A stretch of 33,837 nt of DNA from positions 1 through 33,837 of the forward strand of contig CAZYEL010000013.1 in assembly GCA_964646415.1 (NCBI GenBank). Reading direction: 5' to 3'. This document shows positions 14,933-23,312 of the stretch, piece after piece (the stretch's first letter is position 1; each line of letters starts with the position of its first letter). Under the pieces are notes generated by a model. The model was not told the origin of the DNA. It did no database searches and saw nothing but the letters and a program-made list of their open reading frames with translations. The position numbers and the translations under genes are program-made. Origin of the DNA: VGJV01 sp964646415. GTDB lineage: Bacteria; Patescibacteriota; Minisyncoccia; UBA6257; 2-01-FULL-56-20.

Positions 14933-15417
14933 CCGTGGAGAACGCGAAACAAAATCCGTGCCTTACCTGCAAGTCCCTCCGCAAGGAGATTTCCCTTACC
15001 CCGGGAGAAGTAATTTATTCGGGTACGTTTTGGCAGGTTGAGCACGCCTATCCCACCTCGGTCAGGGGCTGGCTTGTGTGTATCTTGAAGCGCCACGCCT
15101 CCGCACTCCACGAACTCACGAAAGAAGAAATGCGTGAATGCGCCGAAATACACCATGCATGCGTTTCGGCGTTGCGCAAAGAAACGGGATGCGAAAAAGA
15201 ATATAGCGCGTGCTTCGCGGAGGGGGCTGGTTTCAATCATGTCCACTTCCACATCATCGCGCGCCCGAAGGACTTGCCGGAGGACGCACGAGGTCCTCAC
15301 ATATTCACTCTCCTCGGAAAAAAAATGGAGAGCCCGGTCCCGGAGGAAGAAATTGCAAGTCTTTGCAAAACCCTCAAAAGGGAAGTGGAAAGTTTTTTTG
15401 TTGACACAAACACTTAA
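14929..15417 (+). CDS. HIT-family nucleotide hydrolase/transferase
   Basis: 162 residues. The histidine triad is NHVHFHI (His 104, 106, 108), the nucleotide-binding motif of the HIT family, whose members hydrolyse or transfer nucleoside monophosphates from adducts such as dinucleoside polyphosphates. A CLTC pair at residues 11-14 could bind zinc together with a nearby residue, as in some HIT proteins. The start codon overlaps the recA stop (ATGA), so translation is coupled and the two genes form one operon. The cellular substrate cannot be told. A TTGACA box for the next gene lies inside its 3' end. Confidence 0.88.
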   Translation: MTVENAKQNPCLTCKSLRKEISLTPGEVIYSGTFWQVEHAYPTSVRGWLVCILKRHASALHELTKEEMRECAEIHHACVSALRKETGCEKEYSACFAEGAGFNHVHFHIIARPKDLPEDARGPHIFTLLGKKMESPVPEEEIASLCKTLKREVESFFVDTNT

Positions 15418-15430
15418 ACAGCTGTATGAA
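15401..15430 (+). promoter_or_regulatory. Possible promoter for the VRR-NUC-like gene
   Basis: TTGACA (15401-15406), an 18-nt spacer and TATGAA (15425-15430), 27 nt before the TTG at 15457. Confidence 0.4.
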
Positions 15431-15456
15431 GTTAGAGACAGTTACAACCACGTACA

Positions 15457-16008
15457 TTGAAAGGAAAACAAATTAAAGTGAGAAACATCCCTAAGGAATT
15501 ACGGCCAACCGAGACAATGCGTGTGCCGCTCCCAGGTGGTAAGACAACAATGCTGCCCGTGTGCCACCCGACATTCTCTCTGTGGAAAGGGCCTCCGGTT
15601 GGCTTCTCGTACGGAGGGAAACCCATTCTCACTTATAACGGCGGGCCGTGCTTCGCTGAACTGGTGATACTGCGCCTCCTTCACGGCCATGGATGGGACG
15701 GCGCGTGGGTTGAAACCTACGGAGGCACGCACTATCTCCGCACCATGCCCCACGGATGGTCGCTACAGCCAGAACACGTACTTATTCCAACAGACAAAGA
15801 GAAACTTCTGCAAAGGATTCGGAAGAAAGTCGGCACCTCTGCATGCTTTGACGTATTCGCATGGCGTGGAAAACAAATACTCTTCTGTGAGTTCAAGCAG
15901 GCGGAGAAAGACCGACTCAATGCTCCACAGCGAAAGTTCATCGCAGGAGCTCTGACATGCGGCATTCCCCTAGAATCACTTATGGTTGTGGAATGGAAAT
16001 GTGTTTAA
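15457..16008 (+). CDS. VRR-NUC-like PD-(D/E)XK nuclease domain protein
   Basis: 183 residues. The C-terminal part has the nuclease pattern CFDVFAW (Asp132), ILFCEFKQ (Glu145 and Lys147), then KDRLNAPQRKFI and a helix ending in a GIPLE turn, as in VRR-NUC domains where DRLxxxQ follows the ExK strand. Glu68 in CFAELVILRLL is a candidate for the extra N-terminal acidic residue of that fold, and GWDGAWVETYGG also fits. Such domains cut structured or phage-borne DNA in repair and restriction contexts; the target here is unknown. The TTG start at 15457 is uncertain; GTG 15478 is an alternative that would lose seven residues. It is next to recA-HIT but has its own possible promoter. Confidence 0.7.
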   Translation: MKGKQIKVRNIPKELRPTETMRVPLPGGKTTMLPVCHPTFSLWKGPPVGFSYGGKPILTYNGGPCFAELVILRLLHGHGWDGAWVETYGGTHYLRTMPHGWSLQPEHVLIPTDKEKLLQRIRKKVGTSACFDVFAWRGKQILFCEFKQAEKDRLNAPQRKFIAGALTCGIPLESLMVVEWKCV

Positions 16009-16013
16009 AGTGA

Positions 16014-16019
16014 TACAAT
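16014..16019 (+). promoter_or_regulatory. -10 box of the small membrane gene, leaderless
   Basis: TACAAT ends 6 nt before the ATG at 16026, the spacing seen for other apparently leaderless genes here. No clear -35 box. Confidence 0.5.
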
Positions 16020-16025
16020 ATCGCT

Positions 16026-16328
16026 ATGCACTGGAAAAAATGGCCATACTGGCTGCGGGGAGGGGTAATTGGGGGAGGAATTGCAATCATATCAGCTGCT
16101 CTCACTGAACTCTGTGCATCCCAAATTCCAAGTCTAGGATATAGCAGTTTGGGATTCGAGTGTCTTCCCTTGGCAATTCCATGGATACCACTCTGGCCTG
16201 CTCTTTGGGCGCTTAAAATCCAGAATACAGCAACTCTCTTTTTTATTGGAGTAGTTATATGGTTCTTCCTCGGCTCCCTCATCGGCACACTCGTCGGATA
16301 CATCAAGAAAAGGAAATCTGCAAAATAG
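16026..16328 (+). CDS. Small membrane protein
   Basis: 100 residues with a short basic start (MHWKKWPYWLRGG) and two or three hydrophobic segments: about 12-32, 47-64 and 70-93, ending in a basic tail KKRKSAK. The N-terminal pattern resembles small uncharacterised Parcubacteria membrane proteins, but I can assign no function. The start is supported by a -10 box 6 nt upstream. A weak hairpin (GGTCT with AGACC) follows the stop near 16333-16360. Confidence 0.65.
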   Translation: MHWKKWPYWLRGGVIGGGIAIISAALTELCASQIPSLGYSSLGFECLPLAIPWIPLWPALWALKIQNTATLFFIGVVIWFFLGSLIGTLVGYIKKRKSAK

Positions 16329-16386
16329 AAAAGGTCTCATCCGCTTTCGCAGACAAGACCCTTCTGTGTTGTTGATAGGTTGATGG

Positions 16387-16457
16387 TTACGGTCCCACCG
16401 CACGATAGAATCGCGTAGGTGCAGTGTTGGTGTTCGGTGCAGTGAAGCGAAAAGTGG
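16387..16457 (-). pseudogene. C-terminal relic of a lipase-like protein gene
   Basis: On the minus strand this encodes FRFTAPNTNTAPTRFYRAV, then GP and a stop, closely matching the last residues of the protein at 17349-19742 (VRFTDSSATNATTRFYRAV, then AP). The rest of that gene is absent; upstream sequence runs into the start region of the TIG-domain gene. It is therefore the leftover 3' end of a second copy. Confidence 0.75.
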
Positions 16458-16464
16458 GGAATGA

Positions 16465-16470
16465 TATACT
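16465..16470 (+). promoter_or_regulatory. -10 box of the TIG-domain gene, leaderless
   Basis: TATACT ends 6 nt before the ATG at 16477, which supports this start over the TTG at 16471. No convincing -35 box. Confidence 0.5.
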
Positions 16471-16476
16471 TTGAAC

Positions 16477-17289
16477 ATGCAATGGAAGCGGGGCTTGCGC
16501 TGGGCACGAGAGAAACTTACAAAGAGCGACAAATCGCTTATCGCATTTACGAGTTTCTTAATCGCCTTGTTGACTTTTCTTAGTGCGCTTGGTTGGGAAT
16601 ACAAACTATACGCAGGAACCCCACCAGACATATGGAGTACTAGATTCTTTGGCTTCATTCTTACAATACCACTCTATATCATTTCCCCAGTTTACTTATT
16701 GATCAAATCCGAAGGGACTGCCTTGGGAGCGGGAATATTAATCACATTTTTGTCGCCTGTTATTAGTTTCATTTTCTGGTTTGTTTCTTTTTATCTTTTA
16801 ACCAACCTGGTCAAACATACTTTTGGAACAAGTAAGTTTCTGGCAAGAAATTCAATAACAATAACATTCCTTATTTTTATAACGCTGAGCGCAACTGCGT
16901 TTATTATTAAAGGAGTTCCTATCTACCAAGCAGACCGAACACCCGTCGTTTTAAAGTCGATTACGCCACTCACCGCCCCCATCGGAGCGACGGTGACAAT
17001 AATCGGATCTGGGTTTTCGAATCACAGACTGATTATTTGGCTAAGAAACAAAACGACGAAAGAAGAAGGTTCTCTCTGGGAGGGGAAATCTACAATTGAT
17101 GGCACATTGACGCTCCAAATTAAGGAAAGGCTCTGTAGTGTAGCTTTCGAAGAAATAGGTCTTAAAGAGAGCGAATGTCGCTCGTTTATAGAAATCAGAC
17201 CAGGAAAATACGAGGTGGAAGCGCGATTTGTCACCGATTTTTCCGGACTCGAAATTACTCCTTCTTTAGCGTTTGAAGTTGAACCTTAA
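16477..17289 (+). CDS. Membrane protein with extracytoplasmic IPT/TIG domain
   Basis: 270 residues from ATG 16477. Four hydrophobic segments lie at about 20-40, 57-77, 85-112 and 125-143. The rest is an Ig-like IPT/TIG domain starting SITPLTAPIGATVTIIGSGF, a hallmark of that fold (glycine-rich turn after the second strand). The domain most likely faces outside. IPT/TIG domains bind proteins or sugars, or serve as spacers; nothing here shows which. The gene is convergent with the lipase-like gene and they share a hairpin terminator at 17303-17326. Confidence 0.75.
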   Translation: MQWKRGLRWAREKLTKSDKSLIAFTSFLIALLTFLSALGWEYKLYAGTPPDIWSTRFFGFILTIPLYIISPVYLLIKSEGTALGAGILITFLSPVISFIFWFVSFYLLTNLVKHTFGTSKFLARNSITITFLIFITLSATAFIIKGVPIYQADRTPVVLKSITPLTAPIGATVTIIGSGFSNHRLIIWLRNKTTKEEGSLWEGKSTIDGTLTLQIKERLCSVAFEEIGLKESECRSFIEIRPGKYEVEARFVTDFSGLEITPSLAFEVEP

Positions 17290-17302
17290 AGGCAAATGAA
17301 GA

Positions 17303-17326
17303 AGAACTCGCGGTGAAGCGAGTTCT
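17303..17326. terminator. Shared convergent hairpin
   Basis: AGAACTCGC-GGTGAA-GCGAGTTCT, a perfect 9-bp stem between the convergent genes ending at 17289 and 17349. There is no strong T-run on either side, so terminator activity is likely but not certain. Confidence 0.6.
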
Positions 17327-17348
17327 ATTGTAAACCAAAATAGCTGAT

Positions 17349-19742
17349 CTACGGCGCCACCGCTCGGTAGAACCGAGTGGTTGCGTTTGTTGCTGATGAG
17401 TCGGTAAAACGGACAGTCCCGCTCGTGTTGGCGAGGATAGCAGTTACCGTCCAGTTTATTAGGTCTGTCGAGGATTCCACCGCATAGATGTACCCCTTGG
17501 GACCATCTAACTGGAAAACGGGCAATCCTTTGTCGTACATTCCCGTGAAGGAGAGCGAGAACGGTTCCCGCAGTCCTCGAAATCCCAGCGCGACATTGGT
17601 AACGGTGGCACTGGAGAGAACCGCAGAGAACGGGTCGAGGCGGAAACCCAACATCTCTGTAGTACCGTTCGGCGCAGCCTCGGGAAGCGGGAGAGTGTAC
17701 TTCTGCAATCCCGCCGGAGTTACACGCTCGTCTATGGCAGCAAGCGTGTTCGTGCCCCAATAGATGGTCAGCAGTCCTTCCCCTTTTTGGCTTCCGATAA
17801 AAGCAGCTTCAAGGGTGAGGAAATTGACCGTATTGGTGGTTGTCACCATCGTTGCCACCCATACGGGAGAACGAGGGATGAAGATGAGACCTCGGTTTCG
17901 TGCCTCCACAATTCCTGTGGAACTTGTGGTGAGGGTGAGGTCTCCGAAACCCACGGGCGTGTCCGCAAACATGGGCGTTGTTTCGTTCGGAAGCGGGATG
18001 CAGGGCGGACCCGAGATAACGAGCGTTGGCAACACCTTATTCCCCACCGCGTACTGGTTCATAGCTCTTTGCAAACCTCCCGCTTCTGCGCTCAATGGGA
18101 AACCGAATCCTCGCGCATCCGACCAAGACGAATCTGTGATCGTGCGCATGTAGAAGTCCACAGGCCAGCCGTGTGTACTTACGATAGTAGAGCACACGTC
18201 GCCCGCGATGCCTGCTATGGCGGAGAAGAACACATTCGCCAAGCCTCCTTTCTCGTCTAATTCGGTCACATCCACGTTGTACGTACTCTCGATGAACCCT
18301 TCGGTGTATTGGAAGAGCTCTCCGCTGGTTTCAAGATCGCGAGAGAAGTAGTAATCAGACCAGTTGGCTCCTTTTCCGTAGTGATCTCTCTCGCCACCAT
18401 CCAACCCAACATAAGGGTCTAAGAACGTGAGGTGGATTATAGTGCTTGGTGATCGAGATTTAATCACATCAGAAGCCGCCTGAATCAGAGCAGCTCCTGC
18501 GCTATGGGCAACGAAGTGGATATCCCCCCACCCTTCTAGAACGACGGAGTCCCCGAGACTTTTCCCCTCTTCCTTGCCTTGGTTGATGGCAATGTCAGGC
18601 AACGGCAACAAAGTATGAGCTTTCTCTATCCACTTGTATGGATAAACCCGCCATCCTTTAACACCATTGGACGCAAGATAGCCTTCAATGGCTTGTGCCA
18701 TATTATCCACCCAGCGAGCATACGGGGGTATTTCCCACGGCGGAATCCAACCATGTACCAGCACTATCAAGCCAGCCACATCATCCTGCTTTGCCGGGCA
18801 CACGCCATAAACCGACTTAACCGTCGGAACCTGAACTGTTTGTAATTTCTCAGCAGGAATAGGAGAAACCGGAGAAACAGGCGCATCGCTTGAGGCGTGA
18901 TTCGTCTCAAACATGCGGATAAACTCCGTGGCCGTCGTGAACGTGTCCTCTTTCAAAGTCATCTGCACGGTAATGCCAAACCCCGGGCGCAGCCAGTAGA
19001 AGGTGCGGACGTAGTCTGTTGCGATAGTCTGAAAACTGCCGTCGCCACGGAGGTCGGCTTGAATGTTGAATTCGACCAATTCGTTGACGCGGAGTGCATC
19101 GCCGGAACCGACTCCGGGTTGATTCATCGTGCCGAAAGCGTCCACTTTAGCCGTGCTGCTGTAGGTAATCATCATCGGAATCGTGAACGAGTTCGCAGGC
19201 GCGGTAGGATTATCTGGGTCTATTGTGTCTGAAAGGACTATATCCGCCCTGTAAGACGTTTTCGCGCTCCAGGTATCCCCGTACTTGATTGTGCCCGGGA
19301 AAGTTACAATCGGGCTCGAAAACGGCGTTGAGGGTCGGCTCGAGGCGAATTTTTTGTCGTAGAATCCATAGACCCGACGGCCAACGCCGGGAACTTGCTC
19401 GAAATAATTCCATGACTTCGAGCCGTCGGACAAGTCGGTCCTGCGCTCGGCAACTGTGGCCTTGGGGAAGTCCGCGCCGTGACCCTCGTCGTTCGGAGCC
19501 ACATAATCGAAGCGCAAGATGACATTGGTCGGACCCGACGTGAAGTCCCACACTTGCCCACCGCCCGTGGTTCCCATCTTCCCCGAGACGCCAACTTCAT
19601 TCGCGTTCGCATACGCGCGATAGTACTGTCCAATCTTGTTGAACATATCGCTCGACGTAATGGTGACCTGCCCGTGTGCCCGCTCGCCCATTATCAATGT
19701 CGCTGCAGATATCACTGCAAGCATTTTCAGTTTTGCTTTCAT
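17349..19742 (-). CDS. Secreted lipase-like alpha/beta hydrolase with C-terminal beta domain
   Basis: 797 residues. A signal peptide covers 1-24 (MKAKLKMLAVISAATLIM, then AHG-Q). Residues 25-280 form a beta-rich domain I do not recognise. From about 322 to 535 is an alpha/beta hydrolase fold: LIVLVHGW gives the oxyanion strand, HSAG contains the nucleophile Ser414 (AHSAG rather than the classical GHSxG), Asp442 in FLDPYVG and His524 in VSTHGWP complete a plausible triad. The C-terminus (STDLINWT, then TTRFYRAVAP) is a short beta domain of the type common at the ends of secreted proteins in Verrucomicrobia and CPR, shared with A1 and A2. It probably hydrolyses an ester or lipid outside the cell; the substrate is unknown. 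Confidence 0.8.
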   Translation of the reverse strand: MKAKLKMLAVISAATLIMGERAHGQVTITSSDMFNKIGQYYRAYANANEVGVSGKMGTTGGGQVWDFTSGPTNVILRFDYVAPNDEGHGADFPKATVAERRTDLSDGSKSWNYFEQVPGVGRRVYGFYDKKFASSRPSTPFSSPIVTFPGTIKYGDTWSAKTSYRADIVLSDTIDPDNPTAPANSFTIPMMITYSSTAKVDAFGTMNQPGVGSGDALRVNELVEFNIQADLRGDGSFQTIATDYVRTFYWLRPGFGITVQMTLKEDTFTTATEFIRMFETNHASSDAPVSPVSPIPAEKLQTVQVPTVKSVYGVCPAKQDDVAGLIVLVHGWIPPWEIPPYARWVDNMAQAIEGYLASNGVKGWRVYPYKWIEKAHTLLPLPDIAINQGKEEGKSLGDSVVLEGWGDIHFVAHSAGAALIQAASDVIKSRSPSTIIHLTFLDPYVGLDGGERDHYGKGANWSDYYFSRDLETSGELFQYTEGFIESTYNVDVTELDEKGGLANVFFSAIAGIAGDVCSTIVSTHGWPVDFYMRTITDSSWSDARGFGFPLSAEAGGLQRAMNQYAVGNKVLPTLVISGPPCIPLPNETTPMFADTPVGFGDLTLTTSSTGIVEARNRGLIFIPRSPVWVATMVTTTNTVNFLTLEAAFIGSQKGEGLLTIYWGTNTLAAIDERVTPAGLQKYTLPLPEAAPNGTTEMLGFRLDPFSAVLSSATVTNVALGFRGLREPFSLSFTGMYDKGLPVFQLDGPKGYIYAVESSTDLINWTVTAILANTSGTVRFTDSSATNATTRFYRAVAP

Positions 19743-19828
19743 AACAGAATTCCAATCTTCTCTTCAATTCTCAATTGTTGTCTTCTCGCAATTTCCCGCT
19801 CACTCAAGCGGGGCTGCAAGAACCTGCT

Positions 19829-19857
19829 TTTATACTACCCCGCCCTCCTATATTCAA
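19829..19857 (-). promoter_or_regulatory. Promoter of the lipase-like gene
   Basis: On the minus strand TTGAAT (19852-19857), a 17-nt spacer and TATAAA (19829-19834). It gives a leader of about 80 nt. I see no strong ribosome site before the ATG at 19742. Confidence 0.55.
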
Positions 19858-19934
19858 AAACTGCTCGCGAGGAGCAGAAGAAAGGGACTGGTCATTATCC
19901 ACTCTGCCTAGTGACTAATGGCTAAGTTCTAATG

Positions 19935-19954
19935 CCTGCCTGCCGGCAGGCAGG
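19935..19954. repeat. REP-like perfect 20-bp palindrome
   Basis: CCTGCCTGCCGGCAGGCAGG, perfectly palindromic, five nt after the stop of the gene at 19960-20985 (minus strand). This sequence type recurs in many bacterial genomes as an intergenic repeat. A weaker relative is at 33688-33711. Confidence 0.65.
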
Positions 19955-19959
19955 GCTAT

Positions 19960-20985
19960 TCACAATCTCGGCAGTATCGCCGCGAATCCTTCCCGGGACG
20001 TGCTTATGAGCAAGTACCCGCGGAACCAGCCATAGACGAAGTGCAATTTGGGCGCGGATTTGTCGGCGGGAGTCCAGTTGAGTTGCCGCACCGCGACATC
20101 CCCCACGCGCGCATCGCTCCATTCCTCATCCGCCTCCCCGGGATCCGCAAGATAAAAATTCGCAAGTTTCGGCGAGGATTCGAGCTTCGCAACTTCATCT
20201 TTCAGAAAGAGCCAATTCTCCGCGGGTTTCAGGGTGAGCACGTATCCGGGCCAGAGTCCCTGCTTGTCCCGGTACACGAACATCGCGAACGTGTCCGCAA
20301 AATGCGTCGAGAGAAAGTTCTCGGGGAACGCACTGATGTCCTGAAGCGTGAAAAACGAACCGAGAGGGACGGGAGTTCCGCCCGCGTCGCCCGGGATCAC
20401 TTCGATAAGCGTGGAGGTTCCCGCCGCGGGAGTTGCCGCGAGCACTTCCCCAAGCCGCTGGTTCGGCGTTTTCAAATCCGTCACGCTTTGCACGAAACCC
20501 GTTGCGGTGAACGACGCCGTGCGGTCGGCGGCCTTCCGGAAAATCCCGCGCAGCGGCGCCGCCTGCTCCTCTTCCCCCGCGGGAATAGCTACGCCAAGCG
20601 CGTCGCTTGAAGTCGCCTCTCCCGGAGAAATCGCCGCGGGCGTTTCCGGCACCGCCGGAGACGGAGAGGGCAGCGACAAACGTGAGAAGCTGTACACCAA
20701 GACCGCGCCCAAGGCGAGCGCCGCGCCTCCCGCGACAAGCAGCCACTTCACGTCAATATTTCTCTGCGCAAAAAAAGAAGTTTTGGGCGCCTCTTCCTTC
20801 GGCGCATTCCCCCCCACCACGATGCGGTCCGGCTTCGGCCGCGCACCGCCGCTCTCGCGGAGCGACCGGATGTCGGACTCCATTGTGCGGACAAATACCT
20901 CCGCCGGAGGGGTGGGCACGAGTGGCGGCGCCACCGTCTGCGAGCGCGGCGCAGGGGAAGAACCAGTATCTATATTCAAATCCAT
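19960..20985 (-). CDS. Membrane-anchored hypothetical protein, Parcubacteria type
   Basis: 341 residues. A Pro-rich cytoplasmic N-terminus contains FVRTMESDIRSLRESGG, a segment I associate with conserved Parcubacteria membrane proteins. One transmembrane helix lies at about 80-103 (KWLLVAGGAALALGAVLVYSF), followed by a Pro/Ala-rich linker and a globular extracytoplasmic domain (about 160-341) with no motif I can name. The start at 20985 is supported by TAAAAT 6 nt upstream. It may be an envelope component. It follows pnp on the same strand after about 100 nt, with its own -10 box. Confidence 0.7.
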   Translation of the reverse strand: MDLNIDTGSSPAPRSQTVAPPLVPTPPAEVFVRTMESDIRSLRESGGARPKPDRIVVGGNAPKEEAPKTSFFAQRNIDVKWLLVAGGAALALGAVLVYSFSRLSLPSPSPAVPETPAAISPGEATSSDALGVAIPAGEEEQAAPLRGIFRKAADRTASFTATGFVQSVTDLKTPNQRLGEVLAATPAAGTSTLIEVIPGDAGGTPVPLGSFFTLQDISAFPENFLSTHFADTFAMFVYRDKQGLWPGYVLTLKPAENWLFLKDEVAKLESSPKLANFYLADPGEADEEWSDARVGDVAVRQLNWTPADKSAPKLHFVYGWFRGYLLISTSREGFAAILPRL

Positions 20986-20991
20986 GCCCCT

Positions 20992-20997
20992 ATTTTA
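20992..20997 (-). promoter_or_regulatory. -10 box of the anchored hypothetical gene, leaderless
   Basis: TAAAAT on the minus strand ends 6 nt before the ATG at 20985. No clear -35 box. Confidence 0.45.
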
Positions 20998-21082
20998 ACA
21001 CGCAAAGCCCATCAGCTGATAACGAATAGAAACGCGAATTTACGAATTCGAAAATTCGTAACGGATTCGCTATTCGTTGATG

Positions 21083-23251
21083 CTACTTGAGCTGCTTCAG
21101 CGACAAGCCAATCCGATCGTCTTCCGCGCGCACCACTTTCGCGCGCACGAAGTCGCCAAGCTTCACCACGTCCGTCACGCTCTTCACGAACCCCTCTTTG
21201 AGCTCCGAAACGTGAATCATTCCGTCCTTCCCGCCGCCGAGGTCCACAATCGCGCCGAAGTCGAGAATCTTGATGATGTTCCCTTCCACGATTTCTCCCA
21301 CTTTGATTTCCCGCGTGAGCGCCTTGATTTCCGCAACCGCCGCCTCCACCTTCTCGTGCGCGGCTCCCGCGACGAACACGCTCCCGTCCTCCTCGACGTC
21401 AATCGTCGCAAGCGCGTACTTCTTGATAAGCCCGTTGATCATCTTCCCGCCGGGACCGATGAGAAGCCCGATTTTTTCCGGGTCGATTTTGAGCGAGGAA
21501 ACCATCGGCGCATGCGGCGAGAGCGCGGGGCGGGGCGACGCAATCACGCCCTGCATTACTTTCAGGATTTCGAGCCGCGCCTTCTTCGTTTGCGCCAAAG
21601 CCTTCTCTAAAATTTCGAGGGTCAGCCCGTCCACCTTCACGTCCATCTGCAGCGCGTTCAATCCCGCCTCCGTGCCCGCCGCCTTCAAATCCATGTCGCC
21701 GTGGTGGTCTTCCGGCCCCTGAATGTCGGTCAGCACTTTGTATTTCACCTTTCCGCCGGAGGCGGATCCTCCTTCGGAGGACATCATAAGCCCCATCGCG
21801 ATTCCCGCCGCCATCTTTTTAATCGGCACGCCCGCGTCCATGAGGGACATGACCGACGCGCATACGGTTGCCATCGAGGATGAGCCGTTCGAGGAAAGGA
21901 TTTCGGAAACGACGCGGATGGTGTATGGGAAGTCGCCCACCGCGGGGATAAGCGGCTCCACCGCTTTCCGCGCAAGGTTGCCGTGCCCGATTTCGCGCCG
22001 GCCTGGCCCTCCCATGCGCCCCGTCTCCCCCACGGAAAAGTGCGGAAAGTTGTAGTGGAGAAGGAAACGGCGCTTGCCGGTCGTTTCCATCGTCTCGATG
22101 AGCTGCTCCGCGCCGGGCGCGGCGAGCGTCGTCACCGCCAATGCCTGCGTGTTGCCGCGGACAAACAACGCCGAGCCGTGCGTGCGCGGCAGGAGCCCCA
22201 CCTCGCCGTCCAACGTCCGCAACTGGTCGAGCGCCCTCCCATCCGGACGCCGCTCTTTTTCCAAAATGTTTTGGTGCACCACGTCGTTCACTGCTTCATC
22301 AAAAAGTTCTTCGATGACTTTGTAATGCGCGCCTTCGATTTTTTCCGCAATGTGCGCGTGGAGCGCGGACTTAAGCTCGCGTAACTTCGCGGCGTGCTCC
22401 CGCTTGGTGGGCCGTTCGGCCCCGAGTTCACCGAGGGGCTGGTACACCGCCGCCTCAAGGCGCGGATTCAAGAATTCCTCAACCGCCGCGCGGAGCGCGG
22501 GGTCAATCTCCGCCAAATGCACAGTCGATTTCGGAAGTCCCGCCTCCTTCACAATCTGCAATTCAAAATCAACAAGCCGGTCGATTTCCTTCTGCGCGGC
22601 GCGGAACGCGTCGAGCACGGCTTCCTCGCTCGCCTCGTACCCGCCAAGCTCAATCATGTTGATGCGGCCCTTGGCGCCGGCGGTAAATGTTTCGAACGTC
22701 ATCGCCCCTCCGGCAGCCGCCGGATCAGAGGCGGCGCGCATCTCGGTGTTCGTCGGATTTATCACCAGCCGGTCGCCGAGCTTCGCCACGCGCACGCCCG
22801 CGACAGGCCCTTTCCAGGGAATGTCCGACATCGCAAGCGCGAGGGACGCCCCCATAAGCCCCGGAAACTCGGGGTCGTTCTCTTCGTCGTACGCAAGCAC
22901 CGTTATCACCACCTGGATCTTCCGCCGCATGCGGCTGTCGAAAAGTGGCCGGATGGTGCGGTCCACCAGGCGCCCCGCAAGCACCGCCTCTTCCGAGGGG
23001 CGCCCCTCGCGCCGGATAAACCTGCTCCCGATAATTTTCCCCGCCGCATAAAACCGCTCTTCGTAGTCCACGGTGAGCGGCATGTAATCAAGCGGCTCGT
23101 CGTCCGGCGACATAACTGCGGTAACCAATACCACCGTGTCCCCGTACCGCGCGATAACCGACGCATTCGCCTGCTCCGCGATGGACGACAGCTCAAACGA
23201 TAACTCCTTCCCCCCTACCTCGATTGCATATTTTTTTCTTTGTATTGGCAT
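21083..23251 (-). CDS. pnp: Polyribonucleotide nucleotidyltransferase (PNPase)
   Basis: 722 residues, full length. It degrades RNA 3' to 5' using phosphate, releasing nucleoside diphosphates. Domain order is complete: first RNase PH fold (with RFIRREGRPSEEAVLAGRLV), helical linker, second RNase PH fold (RPDGRALDQLR, SSNGSSSMATVC, and TDIQGPEDHHGDMDLKAAGT carrying the catalytic acidic residues), KH domain around 565-625 (GLLIGPGGKMINGL), and an S1 domain at about 635-705 (VEGNIIKILDFGAIVDL to the end). PNPase works as a trimer in mRNA decay. In many bacteria rpsO lies directly upstream of pnp; here a NYN-domain gene is between them, also on the minus strand. Confidence 0.97.
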   Translation of the reverse strand: MPIQRKKYAIEVGGKELSFELSSIAEQANASVIARYGDTVVLVTAVMSPDDEPLDYMPLTVDYEERFYAAGKIIGSRFIRREGRPSEEAVLAGRLVDRTIRPLFDSRMRRKIQVVITVLAYDEENDPEFPGLMGASLALAMSDIPWKGPVAGVRVAKLGDRLVINPTNTEMRAASDPAAAGGAMTFETFTAGAKGRINMIELGGYEASEEAVLDAFRAAQKEIDRLVDFELQIVKEAGLPKSTVHLAEIDPALRAAVEEFLNPRLEAAVYQPLGELGAERPTKREHAAKLRELKSALHAHIAEKIEGAHYKVIEELFDEAVNDVVHQNILEKERRPDGRALDQLRTLDGEVGLLPRTHGSALFVRGNTQALAVTTLAAPGAEQLIETMETTGKRRFLLHYNFPHFSVGETGRMGGPGRREIGHGNLARKAVEPLIPAVGDFPYTIRVVSEILSSNGSSSMATVCASVMSLMDAGVPIKKMAAGIAMGLMMSSEGGSASGGKVKYKVLTDIQGPEDHHGDMDLKAAGTEAGLNALQMDVKVDGLTLEILEKALAQTKKARLEILKVMQGVIASPRPALSPHAPMVSSLKIDPEKIGLLIGPGGKMINGLIKKYALATIDVEEDGSVFVAGAAHEKVEAAVAEIKALTREIKVGEIVEGNIIKILDFGAIVDLGGGKDGMIHVSELKEGFVKSVTDVVKLGDFVRAKVVRAEDDRIGLSLKQLK

Positions 23252-23312
23252 GTTATTTTGTTATTTTCCCCGACGCTTCGGTCGGGACTCCGATCTCTGC
23301 GGGGCGTAGAAA

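Noticed and set aside
22394..23203. Long plus-strand frames opposite pnp
   Set aside because: PNPase is unmistakable on the minus strand across the whole interval; the plus frames are basic shadow translations.
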